NCBI GenBank assembly: GCA_964473865.1
Contig: CAYYQN010000016.1
Location: 25,763 to 89,762 of the forward strand
DNA length: 64,000 bases
Source of the DNA: CAIMUX01 sp964473865
GTDB lineage: Bacteria > Eisenbacteria > RBG-16-71-46 > CAIMUX01
Reading direction: 5' to 3'
Shown: piece by piece, positions 1 to 8,474 of the stretch
Layout of the letters: every line of letters starts with the position of its first letter
Position numbering within the stretch: the stretch's first letter is position 1
The notes under the pieces: model-generated
What the model was told of the DNA's origin: nothing
Databases searched by the model: none
Seen by the model: only the letters and a program-made list of their open reading frames with translations
Translations under genes and position numbers: made by a program

Positions 1-62
1 ACTCGATCCGGGGGGGTCGACCGGAGCCATCCCCCGCCGGGGCCAATGCGAGGAGGGATTCG

Positions 63-374
63 ATGCCCAACCGAGCGCTACTGTCCGAATCGCGGATCCG
101 GGAGGCGCTTCCCGATCTGCCGGGTTGGGAGTACCGGGACCAGCGCCTGTACCGCGAGTACAACTTCCCGGACTTCGTCACCGCCTGGTCTTTCATGACC
201 GGCTGCGCCCTGGAGGCACAAGCCCTCGACCACCATCCGAACTGGAGCAACGTCTGGTCCAAGGTCACCATCGAGCTGTGGACGCATGATGCCCAGGGTG
301 TCACCGGCTTCGATCTGGAGCTGGCGCGCCGCTTCGAGGCCCTGGCCCGGACGCTGGCGCCCAAGGCGGATTGA
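63..374 (+). CDS. phhB: pterin-4a-carbinolamine dehydratase
   Basis: At 103 residues this is the normal length for pterin-4a-carbinolamine dehydratase, a cytosolic enzyme that dehydrates 4a-hydroxytetrahydropterin when the cofactor of aromatic amino-acid hydroxylases is recycled. The family signature LDHHPNW lies at residues 55-61, and ELWTHD followed by GVTGFD lies at 71-84; these hold the conserved catalytic histidines. The ATG is preceded by AGGAGGG at a good distance. No aromatic hydroxylase gene is in the window, so the client enzyme is unknown. Transaldolase starts 71 bp downstream on the same strand and may be co-transcribed. Confidence 0.95.
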   Translation: MPNRALLSESRIREALPDLPGWEYRDQRLYREYNFPDFVTAWSFMTGCALEAQALDHHPNWSNVWSKVTIELWTHDAQGVTGFDLELARRFEALARTLAPKAD

Positions 375-445
375 CCCCACTACCCGTCCGGCCGCCGGCG
401 GGAAGGCGGGCCGAGCCCAGGGCTCGCCGAGAAGGAGACGACCGC

Positions 446-1579
446 ATGTCCCGTAGTTCCTGCCACGCGTTGCGCGAAGCCGGCACCGCCACCTGGCTCG
501 ACCAACTGAGCCGCGACCTGGTGCAGGAGGGACGCCTCGCCTCGCTTCTCGACCGGGCTGCCCTGTGCGGCGTGACCAGCAACCCGTCGATCTTCCACCA
601 GGCGATGACGACCGGCTCGTCGTACGACGCGGCGCTGGCCGGGCTCGCGGCGCGCGGACTCAATGCGGAGGAGATCTACGAGTCCCTGGCGATTGAGGAC
701 ATCCGCATGGCCTGCGATGTTCTTCGCCCGGTCCATGAGGCGACGCACGGGGGTGATGGATTCGTCAGCCTGGAGGTCTCGCCGCACCTCGCCCGAGACA
801 CGGCGGGGACCATCGTCGCGGCCCGTCGGCTGCATGCCCGTGTCGAGCGGCCCAACCTCATGATCAAGGTGCCGGGCACGCCAGAGGGACTCCCGGCAAT
901 CGAGACGCTCCTCGGGGAGGGAATCCCGGTCAACGTCACCCTTCTCTTCGCGGTCGATGCCTACGAAGCGGTCGCGCGGACCTACATCCGGGGCCTGCAG
1001 CGGCGGGCGGCGGCGGGACAGGCGCCCGATACCCCCTCGGTGGCCAGCTTCTTCGTGAGCCGCATCGACACGCTGCTCGACACGCTGCTGGAGGAAACCG
1101 CCTCGCGGGAGACGCAGGGCTCCGTCCGCGCCGAGATCCTGGAGCTGCGCGGCCAGGCCGCGGTGGCCAGCGCCAGACTGGCGTACCGCGCCTATTCCGC
1201 GATCTTCGGGGGCGATGAGTTCGCGGTGCTTCGCGCCCGCGGCGCGCGGGTGCAACGACCCCTCTGGGCCTCGACGTCGACCAAGAACCCGTCGTACCTC
1301 GACGTCATGTACGTCGAGCCACTCATCGGCCCCGACACGGTGAACACCATGCCCCCCGACACTCTCGAGGCATTCCTCGATCACGGCCGCGTCGTGCCGG
1401 GAACGGTCACCCACGAGGTCGACGCGGCAGAAGCGCACCTTCGCCGCGTCGAGGAGCTGGGCATCTCTATGGCCGCGGCGACGCAGCGTCTCCTCGATGA
1501 AGGAATCGTCAAGTTCGTCCAGCCGTACGACAAGTTGCTCGCGGCGCTGGATGTGAAGCGGAAAGGGCTGCATGGATGA
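446..1579 (+). CDS. tal: transaldolase
   Basis: Transaldolase moves a dihydroxyacetone unit between sugar phosphates in the non-oxidative pentose phosphate pathway. The 377-residue protein has the N-terminal GVTSNPSIF block, the Schiff-base lysine in LMIKVPGT (Lys141) and the late segment WASTSTKNPSYLDVMYVE. These are typical of the long, actinobacterial-type transaldolase class rather than the short fructose-6-phosphate aldolase class. The reading frame is open upstream to 371, but the ATG at 446 with AAGGAG about 9 nt before it gives the conserved N-terminus. Its last codons overlap the next gene by 8 nt, which suggests translational coupling. Confidence 0.95.
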   Translation: MSRSSCHALREAGTATWLDQLSRDLVQEGRLASLLDRAALCGVTSNPSIFHQAMTTGSSYDAALAGLAARGLNAEEIYESLAIEDIRMACDVLRPVHEATHGGDGFVSLEVSPHLARDTAGTIVAARRLHARVERPNLMIKVPGTPEGLPAIETLLGEGIPVNVTLLFAVDAYEAVARTYIRGLQRRAAAGQAPDTPSVASFFVSRIDTLLDTLLEETASRETQGSVRAEILELRGQAAVASARLAYRAYSAIFGGDEFAVLRARGARVQRPLWASTSTKNPSYLDVMYVEPLIGPDTVNTMPPDTLEAFLDHGRVVPGTVTHEVDAAEAHLRRVEELGISMAAATQRLLDEGIVKFVQPYDKLLAALDVKRKGLHG

Positions 1580-2588
1580 GCGGTGGCGAACCCTCGGGTT
1601 GCTGCTATCGATCCCGGTGATCCTCATGGCCGCCGGCTCGCAGCCCCATCCGACTCCCGAGGCAGGCCGGATCATCATCGCCACCAACCCCGAAGACCAG
1701 AACGATCTGCAGAACGTTCTGATCCTCGTTGAGAGCCTCCGCACCTTCGGCGGTCGATACCGGGCATGCCCCGTCTGGGTCTTCTCCACCGATGAGCTGC
1801 TTCAGAGCGAGAAGGATTTGGTCGCGCGGCTGAAGGGCTTCCACGCGGACTTCAAGAGCAGCCAGACACCTGCCGAGGCGCTCCGGTTCTTTCTCGGGCG
1901 CAAGGTCTTCGCGGCGGCGCAGGCGGAGCAGGAGGCGACCGGGAAGACCGAGTTTCTGATCTGGATGGACCCCGACACGGTGATTCTCCAGGAGCCGGAC
2001 GAACTCCTCCTGGAAGACCGGTTCAGCTTCGGGTATCGGCCGGTCATGCACCAGCGGATCGGCTCCCTCTATGCCGAACCCCCGGACGAATTCTGGACGC
2101 GGGTCTACGCCAGGCTCTCCGTGCCGCCGGACTCGGTGTTCCCCGTGACCGCCCCCGCCGACAACGCGATCCTGCGGGCCTACTTCAACGCCGGGCTGCC
2201 CGTGGTGCGTCCCGAACGCGGGGTGTTCCGTCGGTGGGCTCGCGACTTCGCCACCCTCTACGAGGATCCGTACTTCCAGGAGGCGTGCAGGCAGGACCGG
2301 TTCAAGTGGATCTTCCTGCACCAGGTGGCGCTGGTCGGAGCCGCGTTCCACCAGGTGACCCCGCGGGAGATGGTCCTCCTCTCGGACCGGGTCAACTTCC
2401 CCCTCTTCTTCAAGGAGCAGTTCGGCGCCGAGCGGGAGTTCGACTCGGTCGACGGCGTGATCACACTGCGCCACGAATCGTTCCTCAAGAACCCCGATCC
2501 CGGCTGGAGAGAGAAACTGAAGGGGCCGGCCGATCGCGTGGCGTGGATCAAGGAGCATTTCCCGGCCGGAGAGCGCGGGACGGATTGA
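1572..2588 (+). CDS. exported glycosyltransferase-like protein
   Basis: A 338-residue protein of uncertain function that overlaps the end of tal by 8 nt. The N-terminus is short and basic and is followed by a hydrophobic run (residues 9-21), so it is probably secreted or membrane-anchored. RIIIATNPED followed by VLILVESLRTFGG resembles the first strand and helix of a GT-A nucleotide-sugar fold. WMDPDTVIL (Asp133 and Asp135) looks like the DxD metal site of that fold, and DNAILRAYFNAGLPVV resembles the acceptor-side part of such enzymes. A GT-A fold is the best reading, but a nucleotide-sugar enzyme beyond the inner membrane would be unusual. No substrate can be named. Confidence 0.6.
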   Translation: MDERWRTLGLLLSIPVILMAAGSQPHPTPEAGRIIIATNPEDQNDLQNVLILVESLRTFGGRYRACPVWVFSTDELLQSEKDLVARLKGFHADFKSSQTPAEALRFFLGRKVFAAAQAEQEATGKTEFLIWMDPDTVILQEPDELLLEDRFSFGYRPVMHQRIGSLYAEPPDEFWTRVYARLSVPPDSVFPVTAPADNAILRAYFNAGLPVVRPERGVFRRWARDFATLYEDPYFQEACRQDRFKWIFLHQVALVGAAFHQVTPREMVLLSDRVNFPLFFKEQFGAEREFDSVDGVITLRHESFLKNPDPGWREKLKGPADRVAWIKEHFPAGERGTD

Positions 2589-2641
2589 GGGCGGCGGCCC
2601 TTCCGGCACGATCCCGCCGACGCGGCGATCCCGGGCCGCGG

Positions 2642-2741
2642 GAGCGAAGGAACTCCGTCTCGCCGGAGCCTCTTCCGTCTCGGCCGAGCGGCGGAGGGCC
2701 CTGGGGTCGCGAGAGCGATGGAATGCCGCCTCGCCGGAGCC
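2642..2741. repeat. imperfect 29-bp direct repeat
   Basis: Two copies of a 29-bp sequence, at 2642-2670 and 2713-2741, match at 25 of 29 positions. They lie in the short gap between the ends of two convergent genes. The second half, CTCGCCGGAGCC, is identical in both. No function is evident. Confidence 0.6.
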
Positions 2742-2754
2742 GTCGTGGCCTCTT

Positions 2755-5124
2755 CTACCTGCCTCCGGACGCACCTCTGCGCGGCGGCGCTGGCGGAGGT
2801 TCCGCGCGGAGGGGATCGGGGACCACGTCATCCGGCCGGCCGCCCGGATGAGAGAACCGCGCTTTGATCGCCCCCCAGCTCGTGGACTCGACGGCTGTCG
2901 GCATGCAGGGACTGGGATCGCACTGCACGCCCGGGGCGGTGAAGGTTCCACCGGCAGACGCGCACAGCTCCGGGCTGACGAACGCGCAGAGACCGTTGCG
3001 GCAGCAGGCGCCCCAGGACGTGGACGGGCTTTCGATGCCGCAGACGTCCAGAACGTAGCCGCTTTCGGGCCAATCCGCAAAGACGGAAGGGCCGATCCAG
3101 TTCCAGACCGGAGCGCCGTAGGCGACCGTCCAGCTCAGGGTCACCGGCTCGCCCGGAGCGCCGGTGGCAACCACGTAGTCGGGCGCGGCACAGTCGGTGC
3201 CGTAGATGAGGATGTACTGCACCGGAAACGCAGCGGTGACCGTTCCGAGCATCGGCACTCCCGAACCGATCGACAGGTACCAGTCGGTATCACGGCTGGT
3301 GGCGGTGGCCCAGGCCGTGCCGCAGATCGTGGCGCAACCTTCAGCCTGCGGATTCAGCCGCTGGAATGCCCGCGGCGTGCTGTTGCAGCCGCCGTTGTCC
3401 TCCACCTCCAGCAGCGCGCCCGCCGGGCAATCCACCGGCGGCGGAGGAGGCTGCAGGCAGGGGTTCGGATCGCAGACGCCGCCGAGGAACCTGCCTCCGG
3501 CTGTCGCACAGTCCACTGGGATCAGGGTCGAGCACGACGCCTCAGCAAGGCAGCAAGCCCCGGCCGCCGGCGGCGAGCAGGGGTTCGGCGAGCACGGCCC
3601 GCCCAGAGAAACGCCACCAGCGATTGCGCAGGCCGCCGGCAGCTGGATCAGGCAGGCGCCATCGGGAAGGCAGCAGGCTCCGGGCTGCGGGCAGGGGTTC
3701 GGGTCGCAGCTCGTACCCGGACCCATCCAGCTTCCCGCACACTCAAGCTCCGTCTCCATCGCACAGATACCGCTGGAGAAACAGCAGGCCCCGGCCGGCG
3801 GCGGCGGGCAGGGGTTGGGCGTGCACGGTCCGCCGAAGAAGTCGCCTCCGACAAGCGCACAAGAAGCCTGCTGCCGCACTACGCAACTACCATCGGGAAA
3901 GCAGCAGGCTCCGGGCTGCGGGCAGGGGTTCGGGCTACAAGTCGTACCGAGCCCCATCCAGGTTCCGGCGCAATCAAGCTCCGTTTCGATCACGCAGGCT
4001 CCGCTGGAGAGGCAGCAGGCCCCCGCCGGCGGCTGCGGGCAGGGGTTCGGTTCGCAGGCGCCTCCCAGATACAAGCCCGCCGCGAAGAGACACGCCGAGG
4101 GCTGGAGCAGGGAGCAGGAGCCGTTGGCGAAGCAACAGGCCCCGGGTTGCGGGCAGGGGTTGGGTTCGCAGGCGCCGCCCAGGTACGTGCCGGCTGCGGA
4201 GGCGCACTCCGCCGGCTGGAGCAGCGAACAGACGCCGCTGGCGAAGCAACAGGCCCCGGGCTGCAGGCAGGGGTTCGGGTCGCACGCGCCCCCCAGATAC
4301 GTGCCGGACGCGGAGACGCACGCTGCGAGCTGGAGCAGGGAACAAGAGCCGCTGGCGAAGCAACAGGCCCCGGGCTGCAGGCAGGGGTTCGGTTCGCACG
4401 AGCCGGTGTAGATCGCGCCCCCTGCGGCGGAACACGCGGTAGGCGTCAACAGGAGGCAGGATCCGTCGTCAACGCAGCAGGCGACAACCGGCAGGACGGC
4501 CGGACAGCTCGTGGATCCGGCCTGACCGAAGCCGAGGCTGCTGTACCCCACGATGGGGTCGGCGTTTTGTGGAACCGCGTCATCGACGAAGTACCGATTC
4601 ACGGGGTGACCGTGCGGACGGACAGAGAACGTCACCGGCCCGCCAGTGCCATATCCGGCGAAGTAGTAGAGCTCGACCACGGCGGCCAGTCTGGCGTTCA
4701 AGAAGCTCTGTCCAACGTCTCCGCCGCTGGCGGTCGGAAAGCCGTGATCCGCGACGGCGAAGTCCGTGCCGGGACCATCCTCGTCGGGAAGACCACAGCC
4801 CAGGGCGTCGATGGCGACATAGGCGGCGGGCGATTCGGCCGCTTCCGGGAACTCGATGCCCCACGCAGTGCCTTTCAGCCGCGGGGCGCTCCCCTGAGGG
4901 AACGCCGCGTAGACTTTCCAGATCCGCTCGATCCCGTCCAGCGGTTGCTCGTTGTCGACGCCGGCGCAATCCGCCGGAGGCGGGCTCACGGGCGGAAGGG
5001 TCATGTCGTCCGTGAACGCCAGGCCGGTGTCGTGCACCCAGAGCACACCACCCTCATTGGGCCCGGCCATCACCGTGGCGCTCGTGCCGGCAAGCACCAT
5101 CAGGAGGAGGAGGAGTCGTCGCAT
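2755..5124 (-). CDS. secreted Cys-rich repeat protein with WGAIK C-terminal motif
   Basis: A 789-residue exported protein of unknown function. The ATG at 5124 is preceded by GTGAGGACCCT and opens a clear signal peptide (RRLLLLLMVLAGTSATVMAG). An N-terminal domain of about 190 residues is followed by nine tandem Cys-rich units of 37-42 residues, each of the form GACC..GxC......C....GG.C.PNPC with six cysteines. Next comes a domain shared with the neighbouring minus-strand protein (LEVEDNGGCNS to SGYVLDVCGI), then a tenth Cys unit and STSWGAIKARFS. About 30 Pro/Arg-rich residues follow that motif, possibly a tail added after an ancestral stop. The six cysteines per unit suggest disulfide-bonded modules. 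Similar units occur in uncharacterised secreted proteins of uncultured bacteria. Confidence 0.8.
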   Translation of the reverse strand: MRRLLLLLMVLAGTSATVMAGPNEGGVLWVHDTGLAFTDDMTLPPVSPPPADCAGVDNEQPLDGIERIWKVYAAFPQGSAPRLKGTAWGIEFPEAAESPAAYVAIDALGCGLPDEDGPGTDFAVADHGFPTASGGDVGQSFLNARLAAVVELYYFAGYGTGGPVTFSVRPHGHPVNRYFVDDAVPQNADPIVGYSSLGFGQAGSTSCPAVLPVVACCVDDGSCLLLTPTACSAAGGAIYTGSCEPNPCLQPGACCFASGSCSLLQLAACVSASGTYLGGACDPNPCLQPGACCFASGVCSLLQPAECASAAGTYLGGACEPNPCPQPGACCFANGSCSLLQPSACLFAAGLYLGGACEPNPCPQPPAGACCLSSGACVIETELDCAGTWMGLGTTCSPNPCPQPGACCFPDGSCVVRQQASCALVGGDFFGGPCTPNPCPPPPAGACCFSSGICAMETELECAGSWMGPGTSCDPNPCPQPGACCLPDGACLIQLPAACAIAGGVSLGGPCSPNPCSPPAAGACCLAEASCSTLIPVDCATAGGRFLGGVCDPNPCLQPPPPPVDCPAGALLEVEDNGGCNSTPRAFQRLNPQAEGCATICGTAWATATSRDTDWYLSIGSGVPMLGTVTAAFPVQYILIYGTDCAAPDYVVATGAPGEPVTLSWTVAYGAPVWNWIGPSVFADWPESGYVLDVCGIESPSTSWGACCRNGLCAFVSPELCASAGGTFTAPGVQCDPSPCMPTAVESTSWGAIKARFSHPGGRPDDVVPDPLRAEPPPAPPRRGASGGR
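3440..4485 (-). repeat. nine tandem Cys-rich coding repeats
   Basis: This is the DNA of the nine-unit array inside the secreted Cys-rich protein. Each unit is about 110-125 bp and encodes GACC at its start and PNPC[LPS][QP]P at its end. On the plus strand the repeats show as recurring GGGCAGGGGTTCGG followed by AGCAACAGGCCCC-type strings. Units five and seven (ETELDCAG and ETELECAG) match each other better than their neighbours, as do six and eight. A two-unit block was therefore probably duplicated. Confidence 0.85.
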
Positions 5125-5314
5125 AGGGTCCTCACTTCCACAGGTCGCGAGATCTCGGCGGTCCATCCGCAGGGCGTTCGCACGAGGCGTCTCCACACTC
5201 GACGCGCCTGGGCAGCCCGACCCCGTGACCAGGATCCCGGGGCTCAGGGCGGAGGCCGCGGCACGGACCGTCGATCCGGGGCGCGCGCCGATCTATGGCA
5301 GCCTGCACTTGCGA

Positions 5315-5337
5315 GCGCTCCGATCATAGCGGAGCGC
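5315..5337 (-). terminator. GC hairpin after the second Cys-rich gene
   Basis: A perfect 8-bp stem (GCGCTCCG / CGGAGCGC) with a 7-nt loop lies in the 351-bp gap between the two minus-strand Cys-rich genes. It is about 140 bp past the end of the upstream gene. There is no T-run. It could be a terminator or part of the leader of the downstream gene. I see nothing else in the rest of this gap. Confidence 0.4.
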
Positions 5338-5475
5338 GGCGGTCGCGGCAAGCCGGATCGCCGAACAGGAAGCGGCTTGACCGGCGCCGGACCCCCGCCG
5401 GAGCGCTGGCCTGATGACCTGATTGACCGGCAACGAGATTCTCCCGGCGCCTCGCTCTCGCGACAGGCCGCACCC

Positions 5476-7002
5476 CTAGCGCGCCGAGGGTGCGCCTGTC
5501 GCCAGCCGCGTCTGCGGCCGCGTCTGCGGCCGTTTCGCGCCGAGGAGAGCCGGCACCGATCCGCTGGGCGTCACATTGGCCGCGTTCGAGGCCGATCTCG
5601 CAACGCGGGCGGTCTGCGCCGAGACTCCGGCCGGCCCCGCGGCCGCGGAAGGACGCTGCGCCGCCCCGCCGGCCTCAGTCGATCCCGACCCTCCCGGCAT
5701 CGCGCCCGGCCCGGCATCCGGGCGGGAGAACCGAGCCTTGATCGCTCCCCAGCTGGTGCTCTCGGTGCCGAGCTCCTCGCAGGGCGTGGGGTCGCAGATC
5801 GTCCCGGGGCCGACGAAGTGACCTCCGATCGCCTCGCACGCCTCTTCGTAGATCTCGACGCACTCCGGATACCTGCAGCATGCCCCTCCGAGGGACGACG
5901 GACTTGGAGAGATTCCGCAGACATCCAGCAGATACGCACTCTCGGGCCACTCCTCGAAGACGGACGGGCCGATCCAGCTCCAGACCTCGGCGCCGGCCTC
6001 GGCCGTCCACCACAGCGCGACCGTCTCTCCCGGTTCGCCGGTCCCGACGACGTAGGCCGGGGCCGCGCAGTCGAGGCCGTGAATGATCATGTACTGCACC
6101 GGGAACTCGGCAACGGCGAGCCCGGAGATCTCTCCGCCGGTGCCGATCGACACGTACCAGTCGGTGTCGCGACTACTCGTTGTGGCCCAGCTGGTGCCGC
6201 ACATCGTGGCGCAGCCCTCGCCCTGCGCCCGCAGCGGCTGGAAGACGCTCGGCATGCTGTTGCATCCGCCGTTGTCTTCCACCTCGAGCAGGGCATCCGC
6301 CGGGCACTCGACCGGCGGCGCCGGCGGGCAGGGATTGGGGTCGCAACGGGTCGTCTCTCCCTGCCAGGCGCCGAAACAGCCATCCTCGGACGTGAGTTCG
6401 CAGGCTCCGCTCACCGCACAGCAGGCGCCCGTGGGAAGCGGTACCGCGGGCACCTCGATGCTCAACTGGTAGGCTCCGCCGGCCCCGCCGTAGCCGTCGA
6501 TCACGACGTAGCAGGTGTGCCCGGCTCGGACCGGCACGGAGCCGAGAAACGATGAGTAGGTGTAGCACGGCGGGCCGAAGTAGTAGTCGTCGTTGCAGGC
6601 GAGCGGTGCTCCCGGCGTGACGGCATCTTCGTAGACATAGACCTTGGTGTCATAGCCGCTGTGGCAGAGGTCGATGGCGATGGCCGCCTCGGTGCCGCCG
6701 GCGGCATAGGCGTAGACAACATCCGGAGCGGCCGAGCCGGCGTAGGGGCAGGTCTCGTCGTAGTCGTTGCTGAAGCCGACGGTGGTGCCGGCATCCGCGA
6801 ACGGAAGGGCGGAAACGATGAACGGGTCGGCGGCGGTGTCTCCCGCCCCGGGCAACGAACGGACCGTTCCGGCAGAGGGCCGGGGCAGGTCCGTGGACTG
6901 CGCGCGCTCGCCACGCGCCCCGTCGAGCCCATCGCCTGAGCCCGGGCCCAGGGAGGCCGCGGCCGGAATCGTCAGCGTCATCAGGAGCACGACGATCCGC
7001 AT
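5476..7002 (-). CDS. secreted protein related to the Cys-rich neighbour, WGAIK motif
   Basis: A 508-residue exported protein of unknown function. The ATG at 7002 follows GGGAGCGGTG and opens a signal peptide (MRIVVLLMTLTIPAAASLG). The first 200 residues form a beta-rich domain with paired aromatic and Asp strings (TKVYVYED, ACNDDYYFG), like pre-peptidase or P-type domains. One GACC/PNPC unit follows, then the same domain as in the downstream gene (LEVEDNGGCNS to SAYLLDVCGI) and a second Cys unit. STSWGAIKARFSR is coded at 5722-5760. About 80 Ala/Pro/Arg-rich residues then run to the stop, with a PQTR repeat, and look like low-complexity read-on. The two genes are paralogs that differ mainly in Cys-unit number. 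Confidence 0.78.
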   Translation of the reverse strand: MRIVVLLMTLTIPAAASLGPGSGDGLDGARGERAQSTDLPRPSAGTVRSLPGAGDTAADPFIVSALPFADAGTTVGFSNDYDETCPYAGSAAPDVVYAYAAGGTEAAIAIDLCHSGYDTKVYVYEDAVTPGAPLACNDDYYFGPPCYTYSSFLGSVPVRAGHTCYVVIDGYGGAGGAYQLSIEVPAVPLPTGACCAVSGACELTSEDGCFGAWQGETTRCDPNPCPPAPPVECPADALLEVEDNGGCNSMPSVFQPLRAQGEGCATMCGTSWATTSSRDTDWYVSIGTGGEISGLAVAEFPVQYMIIHGLDCAAPAYVVGTGEPGETVALWWTAEAGAEVWSWIGPSVFEEWPESAYLLDVCGISPSPSSLGGACCRYPECVEIYEEACEAIGGHFVGPGTICDPTPCEELGTESTSWGAIKARFSRPDAGPGAMPGGSGSTEAGGAAQRPSAAAGPAGVSAQTARVARSASNAANVTPSGSVPALLGAKRPQTRPQTRLATGAPSAR

Positions 7003-8147
7003 CACCGCTCCCGGGATTCCGATGCCGGCGACGTGGTTTGGGCGCCGGGTTCCGGCGAACTCACGAAAACCATTCCGATGACCGACCCCGGAGAGCATCG
7101 CCGCCTCCATGCCCTGCATTTCCGCCCGGAAGTGGGAACCGGCTGCCGGCCGGCGTGACGCAGACGCGCGCACTGCCCGCCGGACCCGAGCTGCGGGCCC
7201 GGCAATCGTAACCGAAGGGGATCGGCCGAGTGCGCCCGGATCGCGTACCGGCCGGCGGAGGCCCGGCGAGCGACTCTCGTCCGGTTCCGCCGTGGAGCCG
7301 CACTGTAACAAAGGCGCCGGGACAGTCGAACCGTCCCGGCGCCCGCCCGCCGTCTGGCTCACCGGTAAAAAAGGCCGATCTATGGTGAGCTTCAGGTCCG
7401 GGGAATCCCACAGGTCGAGCCGGTCTTTCCTCGGGATGCGGTGGTGCGCTCCCTGGCCCGCGTGGCCTGCACTCCGGCTGGACGGATCCGATCGGGCTCG
7501 CACTGCGACCTCGCGCCTCCCGCGCGACCCGCGGCACCAGCTCCCGCGCGACGGAACCCAGCAATCGCCATGCCCGGCCCGACCGCGGCAGCCTCAGATC
7601 CACGACATGGAGTTACGGGCGCAGACCACCGGTGAGGGATCGCAGATGTCACCCTTTTACGTGTAAGAATTGCACGCGTTGGCAGTTCCTACAAAGACGC
7701 CCGCTCGGCCCGGACAGTCCTCGCCGGCGTAAGTGATGAAACGGGTGCTTCGCACGCACACCCGACGCCGGGGCTGAGCCGGTCGCCGCCTCGGCACGGT
7801 AGATGCAGCGACGAAGACGGGTGCGATTTGTCACCCGGAAGCCCACCGTGCCGGACGCGGCGATTCGCCCGATATCCGCGGACGCAGGATGGGCCGCGGT
7901 AATAGCGGCACGGGTTCCCCGTCGCAGGAAGACGGGGCCCCGCAGGAGGGATCAGGGTCCGGACAGCGCCATGGCCAGAAGTCACGCTTCGTGCGCCCGA
8001 CTCACGGCCTCTCGGTATTCCGTTAAGGTCCCCGGCGTTCCGAGTTGCCGTCACGAGAGCCTGGACTGGCCGGACCTGATTCCCTCCTCCTCCTGCCGCT
8101 CGGGCGCCGCCCCCACCACTGCGACCTGATCCCAACCCTGACAGGGG
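7003..8147. other. gene-poor region of about 1.1 kb
   Basis: I find no convincing gene on either strand; the open frames here are Arg/Pro/Gly-rich and match no family I know. It contains a perfect 11-bp hairpin at 7313-7343 and a 7-bp hairpin (CCCCGTC / GACGGGG) at 7917-7937. Local base composition is less uniform than in coding DNA, for example near 7655-7700. No tRNA cloverleaf or known riboswitch core was recognised. The last part runs into the promoter and leader of the lysine transaminase operon. Confidence 0.5.
7313..7343. terminator. perfect 11-bp GC hairpin
   Basis: GGCGCCGGGAC pairs exactly with GTCCCGGCGCC across a 9-nt loop (AGTCGAACC). On the minus strand the stem is followed by TTTGTTACAG, a weak T-rich tract, so a minus-strand terminator is possible. 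No gene ends just upstream in that direction. It could also belong to an undetected small RNA. Confidence 0.4.
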
Positions 8148-8177
8148 TTGCCCTCCGCCCTCCCGGCAAGGTATCCT
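8148..8177 (+). promoter_or_regulatory. possible sigma70-type promoter for the lysine transaminase operon
   Basis: TTGCCC at 8148-8153 and TATCCT at 8172-8177 are 18 bp apart. A start near 8184 would give a leader of roughly 290 nt before the transaminase, long enough for the upstream ORF and hairpin described next. This is a consensus match only. Confidence 0.35.
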
Positions 8178-8259
8178 CGGAGCGGTGTTGCGGATCCCGC
8201 CATTCGCGCGGGCGTCCTGCCGGACGGATGCGGCCCCCATCGGAACCCGAGGAAGGACC

Positions 8260-8316
8260 ATGAACCGCCAGACGCGACGCATGCTTCGTTGCATCTACCT
8301 CGTCTGCAATCTCTGA
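8260..8316 (+). CDS. 18-codon upstream ORF (possible leader peptide)
   Basis: A short ORF, MNRQTRRMLRCIYLVCNL, starts at an ATG with a strong GAGGAAGG ribosome-binding sequence and ends 158 bp before the lysine transaminase start. A GC-rich stem follows within 15 nt of its stop. This layout resembles leader-peptide attenuators. However, the peptide has no lysine and only two cysteines and four arginines, so no amino-acid signal is obvious. It could also be chance. Confidence 0.35.
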   Translation: MNRQTRRMLRCIYLVCNL

Positions 8317-8330
8317 CGCCTCCTCCCGGG

Positions 8331-8373
8331 GCCGGCGGCGGGCACTCGCACGACCTGTGACCCGCCCGCCGGC
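8331..8373 (+). promoter_or_regulatory. leader hairpin upstream of the lysine transaminase
   Basis: GCCGGCGGCGGG (8331-8342) pairs with CCCGCCCGCCGGC (8361-8373) with a single bulged C and an 18-nt loop. It begins 14 nt after the stop codon of the short upstream ORF. No T-run follows, so any attenuation would be Rho-like or translational. Confidence 0.35.
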
Positions 8374-8474
8374 GGCGGCTCGATCTTCCATTTCACCGCT
8401 TCACAAGGATCTACGAGCCGGCGGGAACGAACCTCGCTTTGGGGTCGCGCCGCCGGCACGAGGAGGACGCCTTC

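Noticed and set aside
3440..4485. Regular repeats considered as a CRISPR array
   Set aside because: Units are 110-125 bp, in frame and code for Cys-rich modules; there are no short identical repeats with unique spacers.
2848..6555. A very long plus-strand open frame opposite the two Cys-rich genes
   Set aside because: Its product is Arg/Gly/Ala-rich with no signal, domain or ribosome site. It mirrors the codon pattern of the real minus-strand genes in GC-rich DNA.
7003..8147. A tRNA or other stable RNA in the largest gene-poor region
   Set aside because: No cloverleaf, T-loop GGTTCGAATCC-like string or known RNA core was found by eye. A covariance-model search would be needed to exclude one.
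8260..8474. A known lysine riboswitch upstream of lysine transaminase
   Set aside because: I could not find the conserved lysine-riboswitch core sequences; only an upstream ORF and one stem are visible.
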